A stretch of DNA of 64,000 bases from NCBI GenBank assembly GCA_037355855.1, contig CM074760.1, positions 3,464,501 to 3,528,500 of the forward strand, given 5' to 3'. The position numbers and the translations under genes were made by a program. Under the pieces are notes generated by a model that saw only the letters and a list, made by a program, of their open reading frames with translations, did not search any database and was not told the DNA's origin. Below, one piece after another: positions 32,043 through 42,400 of the stretch. This DNA is from Pseudo-nitzschia pungens. Its lineage: Eukaryota > Bacillariophyta > Bacillariophyceae > Bacillariales > Bacillariaceae. Each line of letters opens with the position of its first letter. The stretch's first letter is position 1.

Positions 32043-33869
32043 ATGGTCTCGATGCGAACGATCACGTTCCTCGCCAATGGTGTTTTCTTGTTCTTAGTCC
32101 CATCTGCGGGGACAGCATCGGGATTCGTTTCTCCACAACGCTATCCGGGAGAATGGAGGCGATGTCAAGATAGTATTTCAATTGCACGGTATGTGAGCGG
32201 GCGGGTGGATCCGAACGGGGAATCAGAAAATGGAATGAGCTCCGGTGTGCAATGCTGGGAGAGGGAAGCAATCGATTGGATCGATGATCTTCTCGACCAA
32301 AAGTCGAAACAGAGTCCTTTTGAAACGGAGGCATCGGACGCGATCGATTCTTCCGTCCCGTTCGAATGGGTGGTGGGTCCTTCCGAAGCTCCTGGGATCC
32401 CTGCCGGTGCCCATTCCAGAGGAACCGTCGCCCTCCGAACCACCGGCAGTACCCCCTTGCTGGATGCCGAGTCCGTTGCATTCATTCGAAACGCCGCCCA
32501 GAATCTCTGGGACGGCCAGGGGGACCGGCCTCCAACGTCCCGCTTCACGCTCCAATTTGCGGAGACCAACTCGGAGTGCCACCTAGATCAGCTCGTGGCA
32601 GCCGATGCCAGCGGCAGACTCAATCAAATCGTCGATGATCTCCTGACGACCAAGGTCTATCCGTTGGTCCGCTCGGCGTTTGGGGGGAGCAGCAATGGCG
32701 ACGGCCCACAACTCACGGATGGGAGATTGTGCGTCTACGATTCTCTCGTGATTCGGTACAATGGTGACAAGGCCACCGGCCGGTTCGACGCCTCCCAACC
32801 CTTGCACCGAGACGGTGGTGTGGTGTCGGTCAACATCGCACTGAACCCACACGTCGACGCAATCCACGGGGAGGGTGCGTCGGCTCGACGGGACGCCTTT
32901 GCCGGCGGTGGGACGTTTTTCGAAGACCTGATGGACGACACGCAAAACGATGATGGGGGCGAGGGCGAGGGCGAGAGCGATGGTTGCGATCCAATCCTTC
33001 GCCCGGTTGCCACGGGCCACGCCGTGGCACACTGGTCGACCAAACGACATGCCGGGGCACCGACAACGTCGGGGACGAGGGATATATTGGTCTTTTTTCT
33101 GACGCAAAGAAAGGCAGCGGGTACCAGCGACGAAGATCCAAAGGATCCCATCAAAGGCCGATTTCCGAGCATCGAACGATCCTTTCATCTCAAACTGAAG
33201 GCCCAGGACTCGCCCGGCGAAATGGCTCTCCGCTGTTTGAATCTTGCGATCCAGGAGACCCCCTTCGATGGCCAGGCTCACTCCCTGAAGGGTTTTGAAC
33301 TGATGCGAGGAGGGACGAAACCGGGCAATCGTGGGAATGCTTCTGCCGAGGACAACGAACAAAACGAAGACGAAGAGAAGAGCTGGCTCGAAGTCAATGG
33401 GAGCGTTTGCCAATTGTCCCGGGCCGTGGAGTACGCACCCTTCGACGCCCGAATCCATTTCTATCTCGGAATGGCCTACCGGAAGCGATGGATGTTTGCC
33501 CAGCGCACACAGAGGACGGAACTCCTCGCCTCGCACTCGGTGTCCGAATCGCCGGCGCGGCAAGAGTGCGAGGAGTTGTCCAACGCCAGGGACTCGTTGC
33601 ATCGTGCCCTGGAGCTCCACGAGCGCTACGAGCGGCACGGAATTTCCTCCGATTTCCGAGACAACGCCTCCCTGGCGCTGCTCACCATCGGAGAGGTTTC
33701 GATGCAACTGGGGCGATACGGAGATGCCCTTCGGTGGCTCTCCGGGATCGAGAGTCGTTCCCCCGACGAGGGCGCCGGCGACGCCATGCGACGCCACGTC
33801 GCGAAATTGATGGCCCATTGCAACGATCAAATCCGCGACGAAACCAAAACACAGCTGTCGGCGTCGTGA
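32043..33869 (+). CDS. Secreted or organelle-targeted 2OG-Fe(II) oxygenase with C-terminal helical repeats
   Basis: A 608-residue intronless protein. After the start MVSMRTITFLANGVFLFLVP, a signal peptide ends near TASGFVSPQ. The catalytic double-stranded beta helix shows LHRDGG (His255, Asp257), FAGGGTFFED, and RHAG (His336), with Arg346 in GTRDILVFFL as the 2-oxoglutarate ligand; this is the full H-x-D...H...R set of prolyl-4-hydroxylase-like enzymes. The C-terminal ~170 residues are helical and TPR-like (FDARIHFYLGMAYRKRW, ASLALLTIGEVSMQLGRYGDALRWL). The substrate is unknown. The frame is open to an ATG at 31959, but that codon lies within a GTACCGGTA repeat word and would hide the signal peptide, so I chose 32043. 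The gene is markedly GC-rich. Confidence 0.82.
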   Translation: MVSMRTITFLANGVFLFLVPSAGTASGFVSPQRYPGEWRRCQDSISIARYVSGRVDPNGESENGMSSGVQCWEREAIDWIDDLLDQKSKQSPFETEASDAIDSSVPFEWVVGPSEAPGIPAGAHSRGTVALRTTGSTPLLDAESVAFIRNAAQNLWDGQGDRPPTSRFTLQFAETNSECHLDQLVAADASGRLNQIVDDLLTTKVYPLVRSAFGGSSNGDGPQLTDGRLCVYDSLVIRYNGDKATGRFDASQPLHRDGGVVSVNIALNPHVDAIHGEGASARRDAFAGGGTFFEDLMDDTQNDDGGEGEGESDGCDPILRPVATGHAVAHWSTKRHAGAPTTSGTRDILVFFLTQRKAAGTSDEDPKDPIKGRFPSIERSFHLKLKAQDSPGEMALRCLNLAIQETPFDGQAHSLKGFELMRGGTKPGNRGNASAEDNEQNEDEEKSWLEVNGSVCQLSRAVEYAPFDARIHFYLGMAYRKRWMFAQRTQRTELLASHSVSESPARQECEELSNARDSLHRALELHERYERHGISSDFRDNASLALLTIGEVSMQLGRYGDALRWLSGIESRSPDEGAGDAMRRHVAKLMAHCNDQIRDETKTQLSAS

Positions 33870-33896
33870 CCAGGCACGATGACTCGCAACGATGTT

Positions 33897-33927
33897 TATG
33901 TGTATGTGTGTGTGTGTGTGTGTGTAC
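33897..33927. repeat. (TG)n microsatellite
   Basis: About 14 TG units with one interruption, directly 3' of the 2OG oxygenase gene. Confidence 0.9.
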
Positions 33928-34065
33928 TACAATTTTATTTTCGGACGTTGATACGGATTGTTCGCAAAGATCGACTGACTCGGCGAGTCAAAAATACTCG
34001 AGTAGATATAATGGCTAGACCACTCGAAATGACTATAGTACTACGCAATTCCTGAAAAATCACTT

Positions 34066-35322
34066 TTACAACCGCCCACTCATCCATCGGTCGTTATTGA
34101 CTGCGTACCGTCTGAAGGACTCCTCTCGTACCAACTCGGCCACCTGTCGGAGTTCTGGCTTCGTTTTGTAGGTCTCCATGAGTTCCGTGGTCCCATCCGG
34201 CTTTTCCAAGTATGCCTTCCATGGACCCGGATAGGCGCGATAGATCCACCCCTTTGTGATGCGCTTCAAATAATAGGCCTCCTCGTAGTTTTTCTTGTTG
34301 CCCAGGCCGTAGGTGGTCGAGTAGGCATTGTTGAGGACCACAAAAGGACACTTTGCGTTTTTCGTCACGGATTGTTTCAAGCGGTCCCAGGTTTCCTCAC
34401 CACCTGGATTTACCACAATGCACGCATCGGCCAGACTACTCTGGTCATCGTTGTTGCTGCCTCTGCGGGAACCCCCACTGTTGGAACTGCGAATCGGACC
34501 GAGTTTGGAAATTGATCCCTTGGCCTTGATGTTATCGTAATTGAGGGGGTCCGCAGACAAGACCGATACGGGCTTTCCACCCAAAACGCCCCCTCCGACA
34601 GCACCGGCAATTTGCTTCGCCCAGTAAATGTTGGCATAGGAGAGTTGTTGCCTGGAAATGTCACTGCCCGGAAAATAGCCCCCCTGGACCTTCAAGTCCT
34701 TCGCTACCACCGTCTTGCCAAATTTTTGATTCAGAGGAGTTCTGTATTATTATTTTTTTCGTGTTTTTTGATGAGTCGAAACGAAATCCGCGTGAATTGT
34801 TGTGTTGTTGCCGCCGAGTTGAGATTGTTTCGAATTCAAGATCGAAAGGTGCGTCGAATTATAGAATGAATGAATTTCAATTTGTGTCGGTATTATATTT
34901 TGACGGATGGTTCGGTGGATCGGGTCGGGCGCAATCATCAAAAATCAAAACAAATGTGAGGAAACCGAGTGAAAAGAAGATCCTTTGCATAGCACCTCTG
35001 AGGGCAGACGCATAAAAAAATTCCAAGTCCACAAAGCTATACGAAGTCAACAATACCAGACGCACCCGAATCGAACTTCCTCGACATTCGGAACCGGGGG
35101 CAGATTGACCTCAATATTCGTCTTTCCACTGGAAATGGCAGCGCTGACGGCCGTGGCTGCTTGCTTTGCGATTTGCGAATCAAAGTAGCCGTTGTAAAGC
35201 TTTGGAATGTCTTTGCCGCCGTCCAGGAACGGAATCAATGCATTGCAGAACAATGACGGCGACGACAAAAGGAACAGCAATGCCCAAGATAGAGTTGTCA
35301 CGGATCGCGTAGAAATAATCAT
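34066..35322 (-). CDS. DUF1995 family protein, probably plastid
   Basis: Two exons, 35322-35066 and 34741-34066, around a 324-base intron (donor GTGCGT, acceptor CAG). Joining at phase 2 gives the continuous segment PPVPNVEEVRFGTPLNQKFG, the diagnostic start of DUF1995; the product is 310 residues. Further family features are DACIVVNPGGEETWDRL, PFVVLNNAYSTTYGLGNKK, and the end segment KGWIYRAYPGPWKAYLEKPDG. The leader (MIISTRSVTTLSWALLFLLS, then CNALIPF) is a signal peptide. DUF1995 proteins are found in chloroplasts and cyanobacteria; their biochemical role is unsettled. A Ser/Gly/Asn-rich insert (SSNSGGSRRGSNNDDQ) interrupts the middle. Transcribed divergently from the CPBP gene, 609 bases away. 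Confidence 0.85.
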
Positions 35323-35931
35323 GATCCTTTCTCAAATTTTTCTTTCGACTCCAAAACAGATTTTGCGTTTGAGATCTTATCCTCCCTTTGAAATACTTCG
35401 TACAAATCCGATGGTTTCAAAGTCTAGCTTTCTGTGGTATCTTGCTCTGCACCATTCGATTTAAAAAAGTATCAGAAAAGGTATCTATTGTTCAGGAAGC
35501 AAAATTGTTCTTCGGTGAGAGAGAAAGCCCCCATGGTCGGCGACCAAAACATTTTTGGATTTTCAACTCGATCTTCAATCAGAATTACCAAAACACGTGA
35601 GTGAATTGCTCGCCGCGCGTTTTTGGATTCAGGGTATGCGCACGCCCCGTTTTCATTCCGTAGGTATGTCACCAAAAAATTAAAAGAATGAGATCGCCCG
35701 CATGATCCTTCCATGCTCAGGTTCGCACTAACGTTTTTTTTATTTTCTGCATGACACTCGATGATGCCGACAACACCGAAGCGCGAATTGCCCAAAAAAC
35801 GTGCATGCCGTTGTGAAATGCAACTACGTAACCTTATCTTACTCGTATCCGTACAGAATTGAATGCATTTGGCACTGTATCGAAACAACACACGAGTCGA
35901 CAAGAGGAAAGGAAGAGCAAGAACCGAATAC
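35323..35931. other. Shared upstream region of two divergent plastid-type genes
   Basis: 609 bases between the start codons of the DUF1995 and CPBP genes. No gene. A cluster of dispersed words (ACGTAACCTTATCTTACTCG) lies at 35825-35845, about 90 bases upstream of the CPBP start. A shared bidirectional promoter is possible but not shown. Confidence 0.5.
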
Positions 35932-36885
35932 ATGACAACCACAATGACTACATCGGGAAGATTTCCCACCGGGAACGCCGCGAAAACGCTCTTTCTCGGC
36001 CTTCTTCTTTCATTCGGGAGCCTTTCTTCTGCCTTCACAACATCCACACCCGGATCCCGATGTGCATTCCGCTATCCAATTCAAGTGCAACAGCGAAATG
36101 AAGTACCTAACCCATGCAATCCTTCCCTGCCATCTCGTCCGTTGTCATATCATTATCCATCGTGGAAATCCCGTGGTGCGTTGACGGTCGTCCGGAGCAG
36201 CAACGACAAAGGCAGCGAAGCAAACGACAATCTCTTTGATCTGAAAACGACCGTAGCACTGGTGGGCGGACAATCCCTACTGATTGGTATCGCTGCCGTC
36301 ATTGCAAAGGTTGTCGGGACACCGAACCTCGGGTTGGGTCCCGGCATTGACTTTGGCCTCGATGCCATTGGCAGGGGAGTCATATGGAGCCTCCCCCTGG
36401 GAGTTCTGGCGGTCGTCCTCGATTTTGTGGAGGACAAATTTGTGGCACTTCAGGAAGTAACCAAAGCGACTCAATCCAGTGTCTTATCGCTTCTAGGTGG
36501 AACCTTCAAGCCGGTCTTGGGAGCTGTTATCGCTCTGGCTCTGGGACTTGCAGCCGGCCTCGGAGAAGAAATGCTCTTTCGGGGCGTCCTTCAGTTCGAG
36601 CTCGCGTCTCGAACCACCAGCGAGATCGTGGCAGTGGGCCTCTCCAGCATCATTTTTGGTGCGCTCCACGCCGTGACCCCTCTCTACGCGATCTTGGCGG
36701 CTTTGGCGAGCGTTTACTTTGGGTGGCTCTACATAGTGACGGGGAACCTCGCGATTCCGATTGCCACGCACGCCTTTTACGACTGGGCAGCACTCCTCTA
36801 TGCCCACTGGACGGTAGCCAACATGACCGAGAGCGAGCAAAAATCACTGCTCGAGTGGCGATTCGGTAGCGGGAGTGACAATTGA
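35932..36885 (+). CDS. CPBP (CAAX protease/Abi) family intramembrane metalloprotease, plastid-targeted
   Basis: A 317-residue intronless protein with several membrane helices. The family signature is complete: EEMLFRG (Glu212, Glu213, Arg217), FGALHA (His246) and ATHAFYDW (His280, Asp284), which form the metal site of type II CAAX proteases. The N-terminus MTTTMTTSGRFP is followed by a hydrophobic signal ending in LSSAFTTS, which fits a diatom plastid leader; residues 45-85 are Ser/Pro/Arg-rich like a transit peptide. I start at 35932 because the upstream ATG at 35863 would put 23 charged residues ahead of the signal. Plant plastid members of the family are integral envelope or thylakoid proteins; the substrate here is unknown. 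Confidence 0.88.
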   Translation: MTTTMTTSGRFPTGNAAKTLFLGLLLSFGSLSSAFTTSTPGSRCAFRYPIQVQQRNEVPNPCNPSLPSRPLSYHYPSWKSRGALTVVRSSNDKGSEANDNLFDLKTTVALVGGQSLLIGIAAVIAKVVGTPNLGLGPGIDFGLDAIGRGVIWSLPLGVLAVVLDFVEDKFVALQEVTKATQSSVLSLLGGTFKPVLGAVIALALGLAAGLGEEMLFRGVLQFELASRTTSEIVAVGLSSIIFGALHAVTPLYAILAALASVYFGWLYIVTGNLAIPIATHAFYDWAALLYAHWTVANMTESEQKSLLEWRFGSGSDN

Positions 36886-37601
36886 ACGAAGCAAAATGTG
36901 GGGAGAGAAGAAACGATGAACGACATGGGTGTAAACCAAACATAAATCAATTCAGTCACGCGGACAACTGCCTTTGATTCAAAAAATAATTAGAAACGTT
37001 TCTTGAACTCTTACAAATACCAAAAAATAATCATAACGTCACGACAAAATGACACACAATGAAACCCCTCACTTGATCGTGTCGGTTTGTCAACGAATAC
37101 TTCCTTTCAAGGAGTTCGTATCTATTTTGTCTTCTCACTCTCTCTTTCAACGGGGGAATGTCGATAATACGGATAAGTAGATGGGAAACATTTCACTCTT
37201 AACAGAGTTGTGCATTTACTGCGACCTCCCAACCGGTGAATGAACGCATTGTACCAATATTTTTCATGATGTAGAACAAAATTCCTCCTGATTAAAACTA
37301 CGATTTATTAGCTACACAAAAACGAATTGGTTTGGTGCAAAAGTGGAAATAGATCGCAGAGTAGGGACGCTTCGGGTCCTTCCAATATTGTTGGCTCTTT
37401 GATTTATCTGCTTTCATCCAAATTGACCATTCCTTACAACACGAGTTGGTTTCACCCCTTCGAACTTAATTCCGATGGCAACCGAACAGAGCAGCTGTTA
37501 CATAAACGCCTTTAACTGCCTATTTCTCTCCACTCTTCAAAATCTTTTGGTTCTTCCCTTTGCAGCATTGGTGCTGGTGATCTTCTACACTATGGGACTC
37601 A
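36886..37601. other. Convergent intergenic region
   Basis: Lies between the 3' ends of the CPBP (plus) and PRL-phosphatase (minus) genes. No supported gene and no dispersed words were noted. AT-rich, probably holding both 3' untranslated regions. Confidence 0.55.
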
Positions 37602-38282
37602 TTACGAAATCACGCAGCAACTGTCTGTGCTGTTGTTCTTGCGGAACGACTTTTTGTACCCCTCCAAGTACAATAGTTGTTTTTCATTGATCGCCCCACG
37701 ACGGTGTCGTCGAATCAAAGTGACGGCATCGACCGGATCCATGTCGTCGAATTCGATCAGAGCAATCGCCACCATAACGGGTGCACGTCCCAAACCAGCC
37801 ACGCAGTGAACGGCAATGCATGGCCGGGTCCTTTCGTGGTCCTCCGACGCACTGTTGTAAAATACTTTGTCGACAACCCTTAACCACGAGTCGATGACCT
37901 CTGTGGGCGGCGAGTGACCGTCGGGGTATTCCATGTTGTGAACAGCTATCCCCGCCGTTTGAAGTTCTCCCGTTTGGTAGGTGGGCTCGCACACTCGAAC
38001 AAGGTCGGTGACGGAATTCTTTCTCATCTCCTTGATGTAGAGGTGAAGATTCCCTTGACGAGGCGCATCCATGATGAGAAATCGCAGCTTCGATCCCACC
38101 TCGATGAGGGTTGGTTTCGTACCAATGGTACCCATTAGACCGTTCGATGATCTTTCCTTGCTAATCATGGTTCGATTATCTTTTTTTCCGAGAATATTTT
38201 TGCCGCTGCTGCTTCGATTGGTAGTGATGCTGCTGCTGCTACTAGAAAAAGGTCTTTGTTCGACTCCAACCCTGTTCGTCAT
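37602..38282 (-). CDS. PRL-type (PTP4A-like) protein tyrosine phosphatase with CaaX box
   Basis: A 226-residue intronless phosphatase. The active-site loop is HCVAGLGRAP, with catalytic Cys160 and Arg166; this C-V-A-G-L-G-R loop is specific to PRL phosphatases. The general-acid region MEYPDGHSPP (Asp121) and a basic stretch (IRRHRRGAI) are present. It ends in CCVIS, a CaaX box predicted to be farnesylated, so the protein should sit on membranes. The N-terminal ~55 residues (Ser-rich) are an extension not found in animal PRLs. PRLs of animals bind CNNM magnesium transporters; whether this holds in diatoms is unknown. Confidence 0.93.
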   Translation of the reverse strand: MTNRVGVEQRPFSSSSSSITTNRSSSGKNILGKKDNRTMISKERSSNGLMGTIGTKPTLIEVGSKLRFLIMDAPRQGNLHLYIKEMRKNSVTDLVRVCEPTYQTGELQTAGIAVHNMEYPDGHSPPTEVIDSWLRVVDKVFYNSASEDHERTRPCIAVHCVAGLGRAPVMVAIALIEFDDMDPVDAVTLIRRHRRGAINEKQLLYLEGYKKSFRKNNSTDSCCVIS

Positions 38283-39766
38283 GAGCTCTTTCTTGTGTTT
38301 TTCTGAAAATTTTGCACTTGCTACGTTTCTCTCTCAAAGTATTTTTTCCAACCTCAATTGATCGAAAATGTTTCGAATGCTGCGAAGCGATAAATGAAAG
38401 AAAGACCTTTTTCTCGGCGCTAAGGTTCTGTTTGATATTCCTTCTGCGTCTGGACTACTGCATAAAGAAGCCGCAAGAAAGAGGAGCACCGCGGTCACTG
38501 TCCACAAAAGCTTTTGTACCGCAAATCAAATGAAAATCGTTTCGATCAAAACGGGTATGGCGTTGTCTGGCCTCACGTGAAGCTCCGTAGGTTTTCTACG
38601 CGTACGACGGACCCAAAAACTAACGTATGGGATGCTGCCGATTGTTGTTCCTACCCAGGCTTGCTCTTGCTGCACGGATTCAATTGCAACAATTGGGTCA
38701 GTTGCTGCCCGATCCCAGACACTTTAATTGTAGAGAGGTTACCTGCTTGTACCATTCAAGAACGGAAGTTTTGACCAAAGGAATTAAAGAAATAGAAATC
38801 CCCGAGTGTTGTGCGTTAGTGATATTATTATTATTATTACTTGTATTTGTTTGTCTGTTTCACAAAATGAACAGAGAATGCTTTCCAAATATTTCGTATT
38901 ACTGTATGTAAGTTTTCGTTAGGAGATTAACGAAAAAAATACGTAAGGTTCATACCGTGTGTGCGGGGGAGACATTTTCGCACTTCAACGAAGAGCATTC
39001 TTGGTGTACCGGTACGTTTTACGTAATCCACGAGTAATTAGCACCGTTGGACCCAAAATAGTACCGGTACAGTACATTACTTACCTTGTACGGTAAGTCT
39101 TACGAACTACTTTTCCCGACTGAGAAGCACGCTGGATGTGGGCTGTGCGATACGAATGAATTGCTGCTTTTTGAGAGGCTCATGCGATGACGGCACCCAT
39201 ATTTTTTTGGTGGCTGAAAACGGTAAAACGCGGGAGTTTTTTTGAGCTGTCGTGGCAAGTTTGATTTTCAAAAAAATGAGGAGGCTTTTCCCCATCTTAT
39301 TTCTGACTACCCCGACTCAACCGGATTTGCTCTGGGCTTAGATGTTGATTGGCCGACCTTGCGCATAAACTGTATGTGAGAAACCGTCAAACGGGCGTTA
39401 TTTTTGAAACAGGAATCAAAAATTGAAAACGGATACTTGTACCGGTACGGTTAGTCAGCTAGAGACAAACTGATTTGCTGTAGGATTTAGGAACGCCTTT
39501 CGCAGTCGAATGTTGTTCGTTGATCAATGATAATGTTACTTCTTTCGATCGTGCTAAGCGAGATCTGGCAATGGAAGCGAAGTCATTCGTATGTGCACCT
39601 GCATTGGAATGAGCCCCTACGATTTCGAGGTGTGTGGTAAAACAGGAACTTGCAAACGAAGTTACAATCCCTGGAATCAGTCTGGAAACAGAACAGAACC
39701 ATTAATTCGAACCGAAAAGCAGATCACGTATTATTGTTTGATTGAAAGCGAGATAAAAGAATTACG
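38283..39766. other. Intergenic region between divergent genes
   Basis: No supported gene. Dispersed words cluster at 38940-39110, including two copies of GTACCGGTAC (near 39009 and 39063) and TTGTACGGTAAGTCTTACG, and again at 39438-39455. An ATT microsatellite (GATATTATTATTATTATTAC) is at 38820-38840. Confidence 0.55.
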
Positions 39767-41821
39767 ATGAACGATTATGGTGCAGGTCGAAAGAACATGA
39801 ACCGCACCCATGTCGGTATTTCTCCCACAAGGAATGGAAATGTTTCGTCTTCTTATCTGGACGATGCCTCCTTCTCCAACGAGTATGATGCGGAAAACGT
39901 CCGGGGAACGAGATTCTTTGACATTGATGTAGGAGAAAACGACAAAGGTGAAGGCGAGTTCATTGGAACCGAAAACGGAGATCCCAATTTCGTTGTTCAT
40001 GATCAGTTACCTTCGGTTGAAGAAGCCAAGGTTTACAATTCTACAACCAGACGCAACGAAGAACGAAAACAAATGCGCAGCAGGAAATGCTTTTTGTGGG
40101 GGATTTTGCTTGCTTGTATCTTTTCCTTTGGTGGGGTTTTCCTCAGAAAGAGACACCAACATCAAAATGCTGTAGCATATGTTACGAAAATCGTCCGTTT
40201 GTCTCATCCAGAATCTTTTCGAGATTCGAAATCTCCACAGTCTCGAGCATTACAATGGATACTTTACGAAGATAAGCTGCAGTTACCGCTTCCTCTCAAT
40301 CGAGCCGATCCTTTTGTACAACGATACATTGTTGCAGTTATGGTATTTGCCCTGACGCATGCAAGGTCAAAAAATTCAATGTCGGAGGAAGATTTACGAG
40401 AACCCTACGGTCTTTTATCGGGAGTCCACGAATGCGATTGGAATATGGTTGATGCAAAAGGTGTGAAAACCGGAGTTATTTGTAGAAATTATAGTGACAG
40501 CGTCACAGACATTCTCTTCCCAGGGTCTGGTCTTGCTGGGGAGTTGCCTCCCGAAATGGAGCTTCTACGCCATCTGGTTCAATTAGATATGAATAACAAT
40601 CTGATTCGTGGACAGATTCCATCCATGCCGCACCTGACGAATCTCGATTTGGCCTACAACAAACTCACGGGATACATGCCCGATCACTTTTCGGAAATGA
40701 CTGGGCTCCAAATCCTGAGTTTATCGGAAAACGACCTACAAGGTGCCATCCCACATACGTTTCCTGCCCTGACTGATTTGAAAGTTCTGGCCCTCAACGG
40801 AAATCAATTGACGGGAGGTTTGAATCAAATTTATTCTCTATCGAATCTGGAAGAGGTGTACCTCTTTTCAAACTTATTTGAGGACCAACTATCACATGTT
40901 TCCTTCCAGGAATTGAGAAATTTGAGAGTGATAGACATGAAGAAGAATCGGCTATCAGGACCACTCCCGAATTCTCTTTTTTCAAAGTTGACCCACCTAG
41001 AAGTTATTGACTTTCATATGAATGCACTCGATGGACATATCAACAATATAATTGCCGAAGACCATCCTCTCGTTTACATGGACATTTCTTCAAACCTATT
41101 GGGCGGTGGTCTCCCATCGTCCATTGACAATATGCGAGCCCTGACACACCTTGATCTATCCTATAATCGACTCGAAACCCGTCTATCGAATAACCTGAAA
41201 AATTTGAAGAAGTTGAAAACATTGCTACTGACGGAAGACGATCGACTTGGACCGCAATCCATCCCAGATTGGCTTCGGGAGATGACTGATCTAACTCAGT
41301 TATCCTTCCGTCTCACATCGCGAACTGGGACAATTCCCACATGGTTCGGTGAATTGACACATCTCGAACTTTTGGATCTAGATTGGAACCGCATTTCTGG
41401 AACAATCCCAACCGAGCTGGGTAGATTGACAAATCTCAAATACCTTATGCTGAACCGCAATAGGCTTACCGGGACCATCCCAACCGAGGTAACATCTCTT
41501 CCAAATCTGAAGATGCTGATGGTCGATACCAATGAGCTAACGGGCAGTCTCTTGTCAGGCGACGAAGTGACGCCTGATGGTGAAAATCTCGTTTGTGCTG
41601 CTGATGAAACGAATCGTAGAATTGTTGACATGGTAGCCGATTGCGGCCCTGTTGGTGACGCATATGGTAAAGTTGATAAGAAGGCTGCTACTGTGCATAA
41701 GGAAGTGGATTGTCCGTGCTGTACTAGTTGCTGTTGGGACGAAGTTCTTCGATGCAACATGAAGGATTGGATTATTGAGGTGGAAAACGAGTATCGAAGT
41801 GGCTATCGTTATAACCGATAG
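39767..41821 (+). CDS. Single-pass membrane leucine-rich-repeat protein
   Basis: A 684-residue intronless protein. Residues 1-105 are charged and presumably cytosolic. A transmembrane helix follows (FLWGILLACIFSFGGVFL, about residues 108-125), flanked by Arg/Lys on both sides. After a linker containing SPQSRALQWI comes a plant-type cap (LSGVHECDWNMV) and then about 14 LRRs of the L-x-x-L-x-L-x-x-N-x-L-x-G-x-I-P type (about residues 245-620). The C-terminus has a cysteine cluster, CPCCTSCCWDEVLRC. There is no kinase domain, so signalling would need partners. This architecture is common in diatoms as a large, lineage-expanded family; cell-surface recognition or adhesion is a guess. Codon usage is AT-richer than in neighbouring plastid genes. 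Confidence 0.88.
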   Translation: MNDYGAGRKNMNRTHVGISPTRNGNVSSSYLDDASFSNEYDAENVRGTRFFDIDVGENDKGEGEFIGTENGDPNFVVHDQLPSVEEAKVYNSTTRRNEERKQMRSRKCFLWGILLACIFSFGGVFLRKRHQHQNAVAYVTKIVRLSHPESFRDSKSPQSRALQWILYEDKLQLPLPLNRADPFVQRYIVAVMVFALTHARSKNSMSEEDLREPYGLLSGVHECDWNMVDAKGVKTGVICRNYSDSVTDILFPGSGLAGELPPEMELLRHLVQLDMNNNLIRGQIPSMPHLTNLDLAYNKLTGYMPDHFSEMTGLQILSLSENDLQGAIPHTFPALTDLKVLALNGNQLTGGLNQIYSLSNLEEVYLFSNLFEDQLSHVSFQELRNLRVIDMKKNRLSGPLPNSLFSKLTHLEVIDFHMNALDGHINNIIAEDHPLVYMDISSNLLGGGLPSSIDNMRALTHLDLSYNRLETRLSNNLKNLKKLKTLLLTEDDRLGPQSIPDWLREMTDLTQLSFRLTSRTGTIPTWFGELTHLELLDLDWNRISGTIPTELGRLTNLKYLMLNRNRLTGTIPTEVTSLPNLKMLMVDTNELTGSLLSGDEVTPDGENLVCAADETNRRIVDMVADCGPVGDAYGKVDKKAATVHKEVDCPCCTSCCWDEVLRCNMKDWIIEVENEYRSGYRYNR

Positions 41822-42400
41822 GACGCACTAAAAAGTCCTCTTTCTTTCAGGTAGAACATCCTCGCCTTGGGAACTAGAAGTGCCTTGAGTTCTATGTTTG
41901 GTAAACCTTAGATTTGGTACAATATTTCAGATAATGTCATTATTATAAATATAATATATATATATATTAAAATTACAAGGTGATTGTTAGACAAGAATTA
42001 TGATGTCTAATATGAGATTATCGAAGGCAACTGACATAAAGTATTCCAAAAACATCTTTGTTTGATTCAAAAGAGTAAGGTTTATGGTTAATTGTACTTG
42101 CAGGTGTAACAAAATCGATTTCTGAGTTTCATTTCTAGACTTTTATTACTATTACTTTTTGTTGTTATTACTTGTATTATTGATTTTTATGTTATTGTTA
42201 CAAACGGCAAGGTGTCCACGCTCGTGGTATTTTTTTATAGCATTATTGTACAGGATTGATTTATGAATCATCCACTCTTTTGAACCACGAATACATGAAC
42301 GGCAAGTGTCGCCGTTCGATATTTTTGCTTTTTGTGTTTAGGTATTCTTCTCGGTAACATGAAATTGGGTTCTTCTTCTCGAATGTTTGAATCGGAGTTG
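41822..42400. other. Convergent intergenic region
   Basis: No supported gene. It holds an (AT)n microsatellite at about 41951-41970 and isolated dispersed words (GTAAACCTTA near 41901, AGTAAGGTTT near 42074). Both flanking genes end here. Confidence 0.55.

Noticed and set aside
32583..33830. 415-codon minus-strand frame
   Set aside because: Antisense shadow of the GC-rich oxygenase gene.
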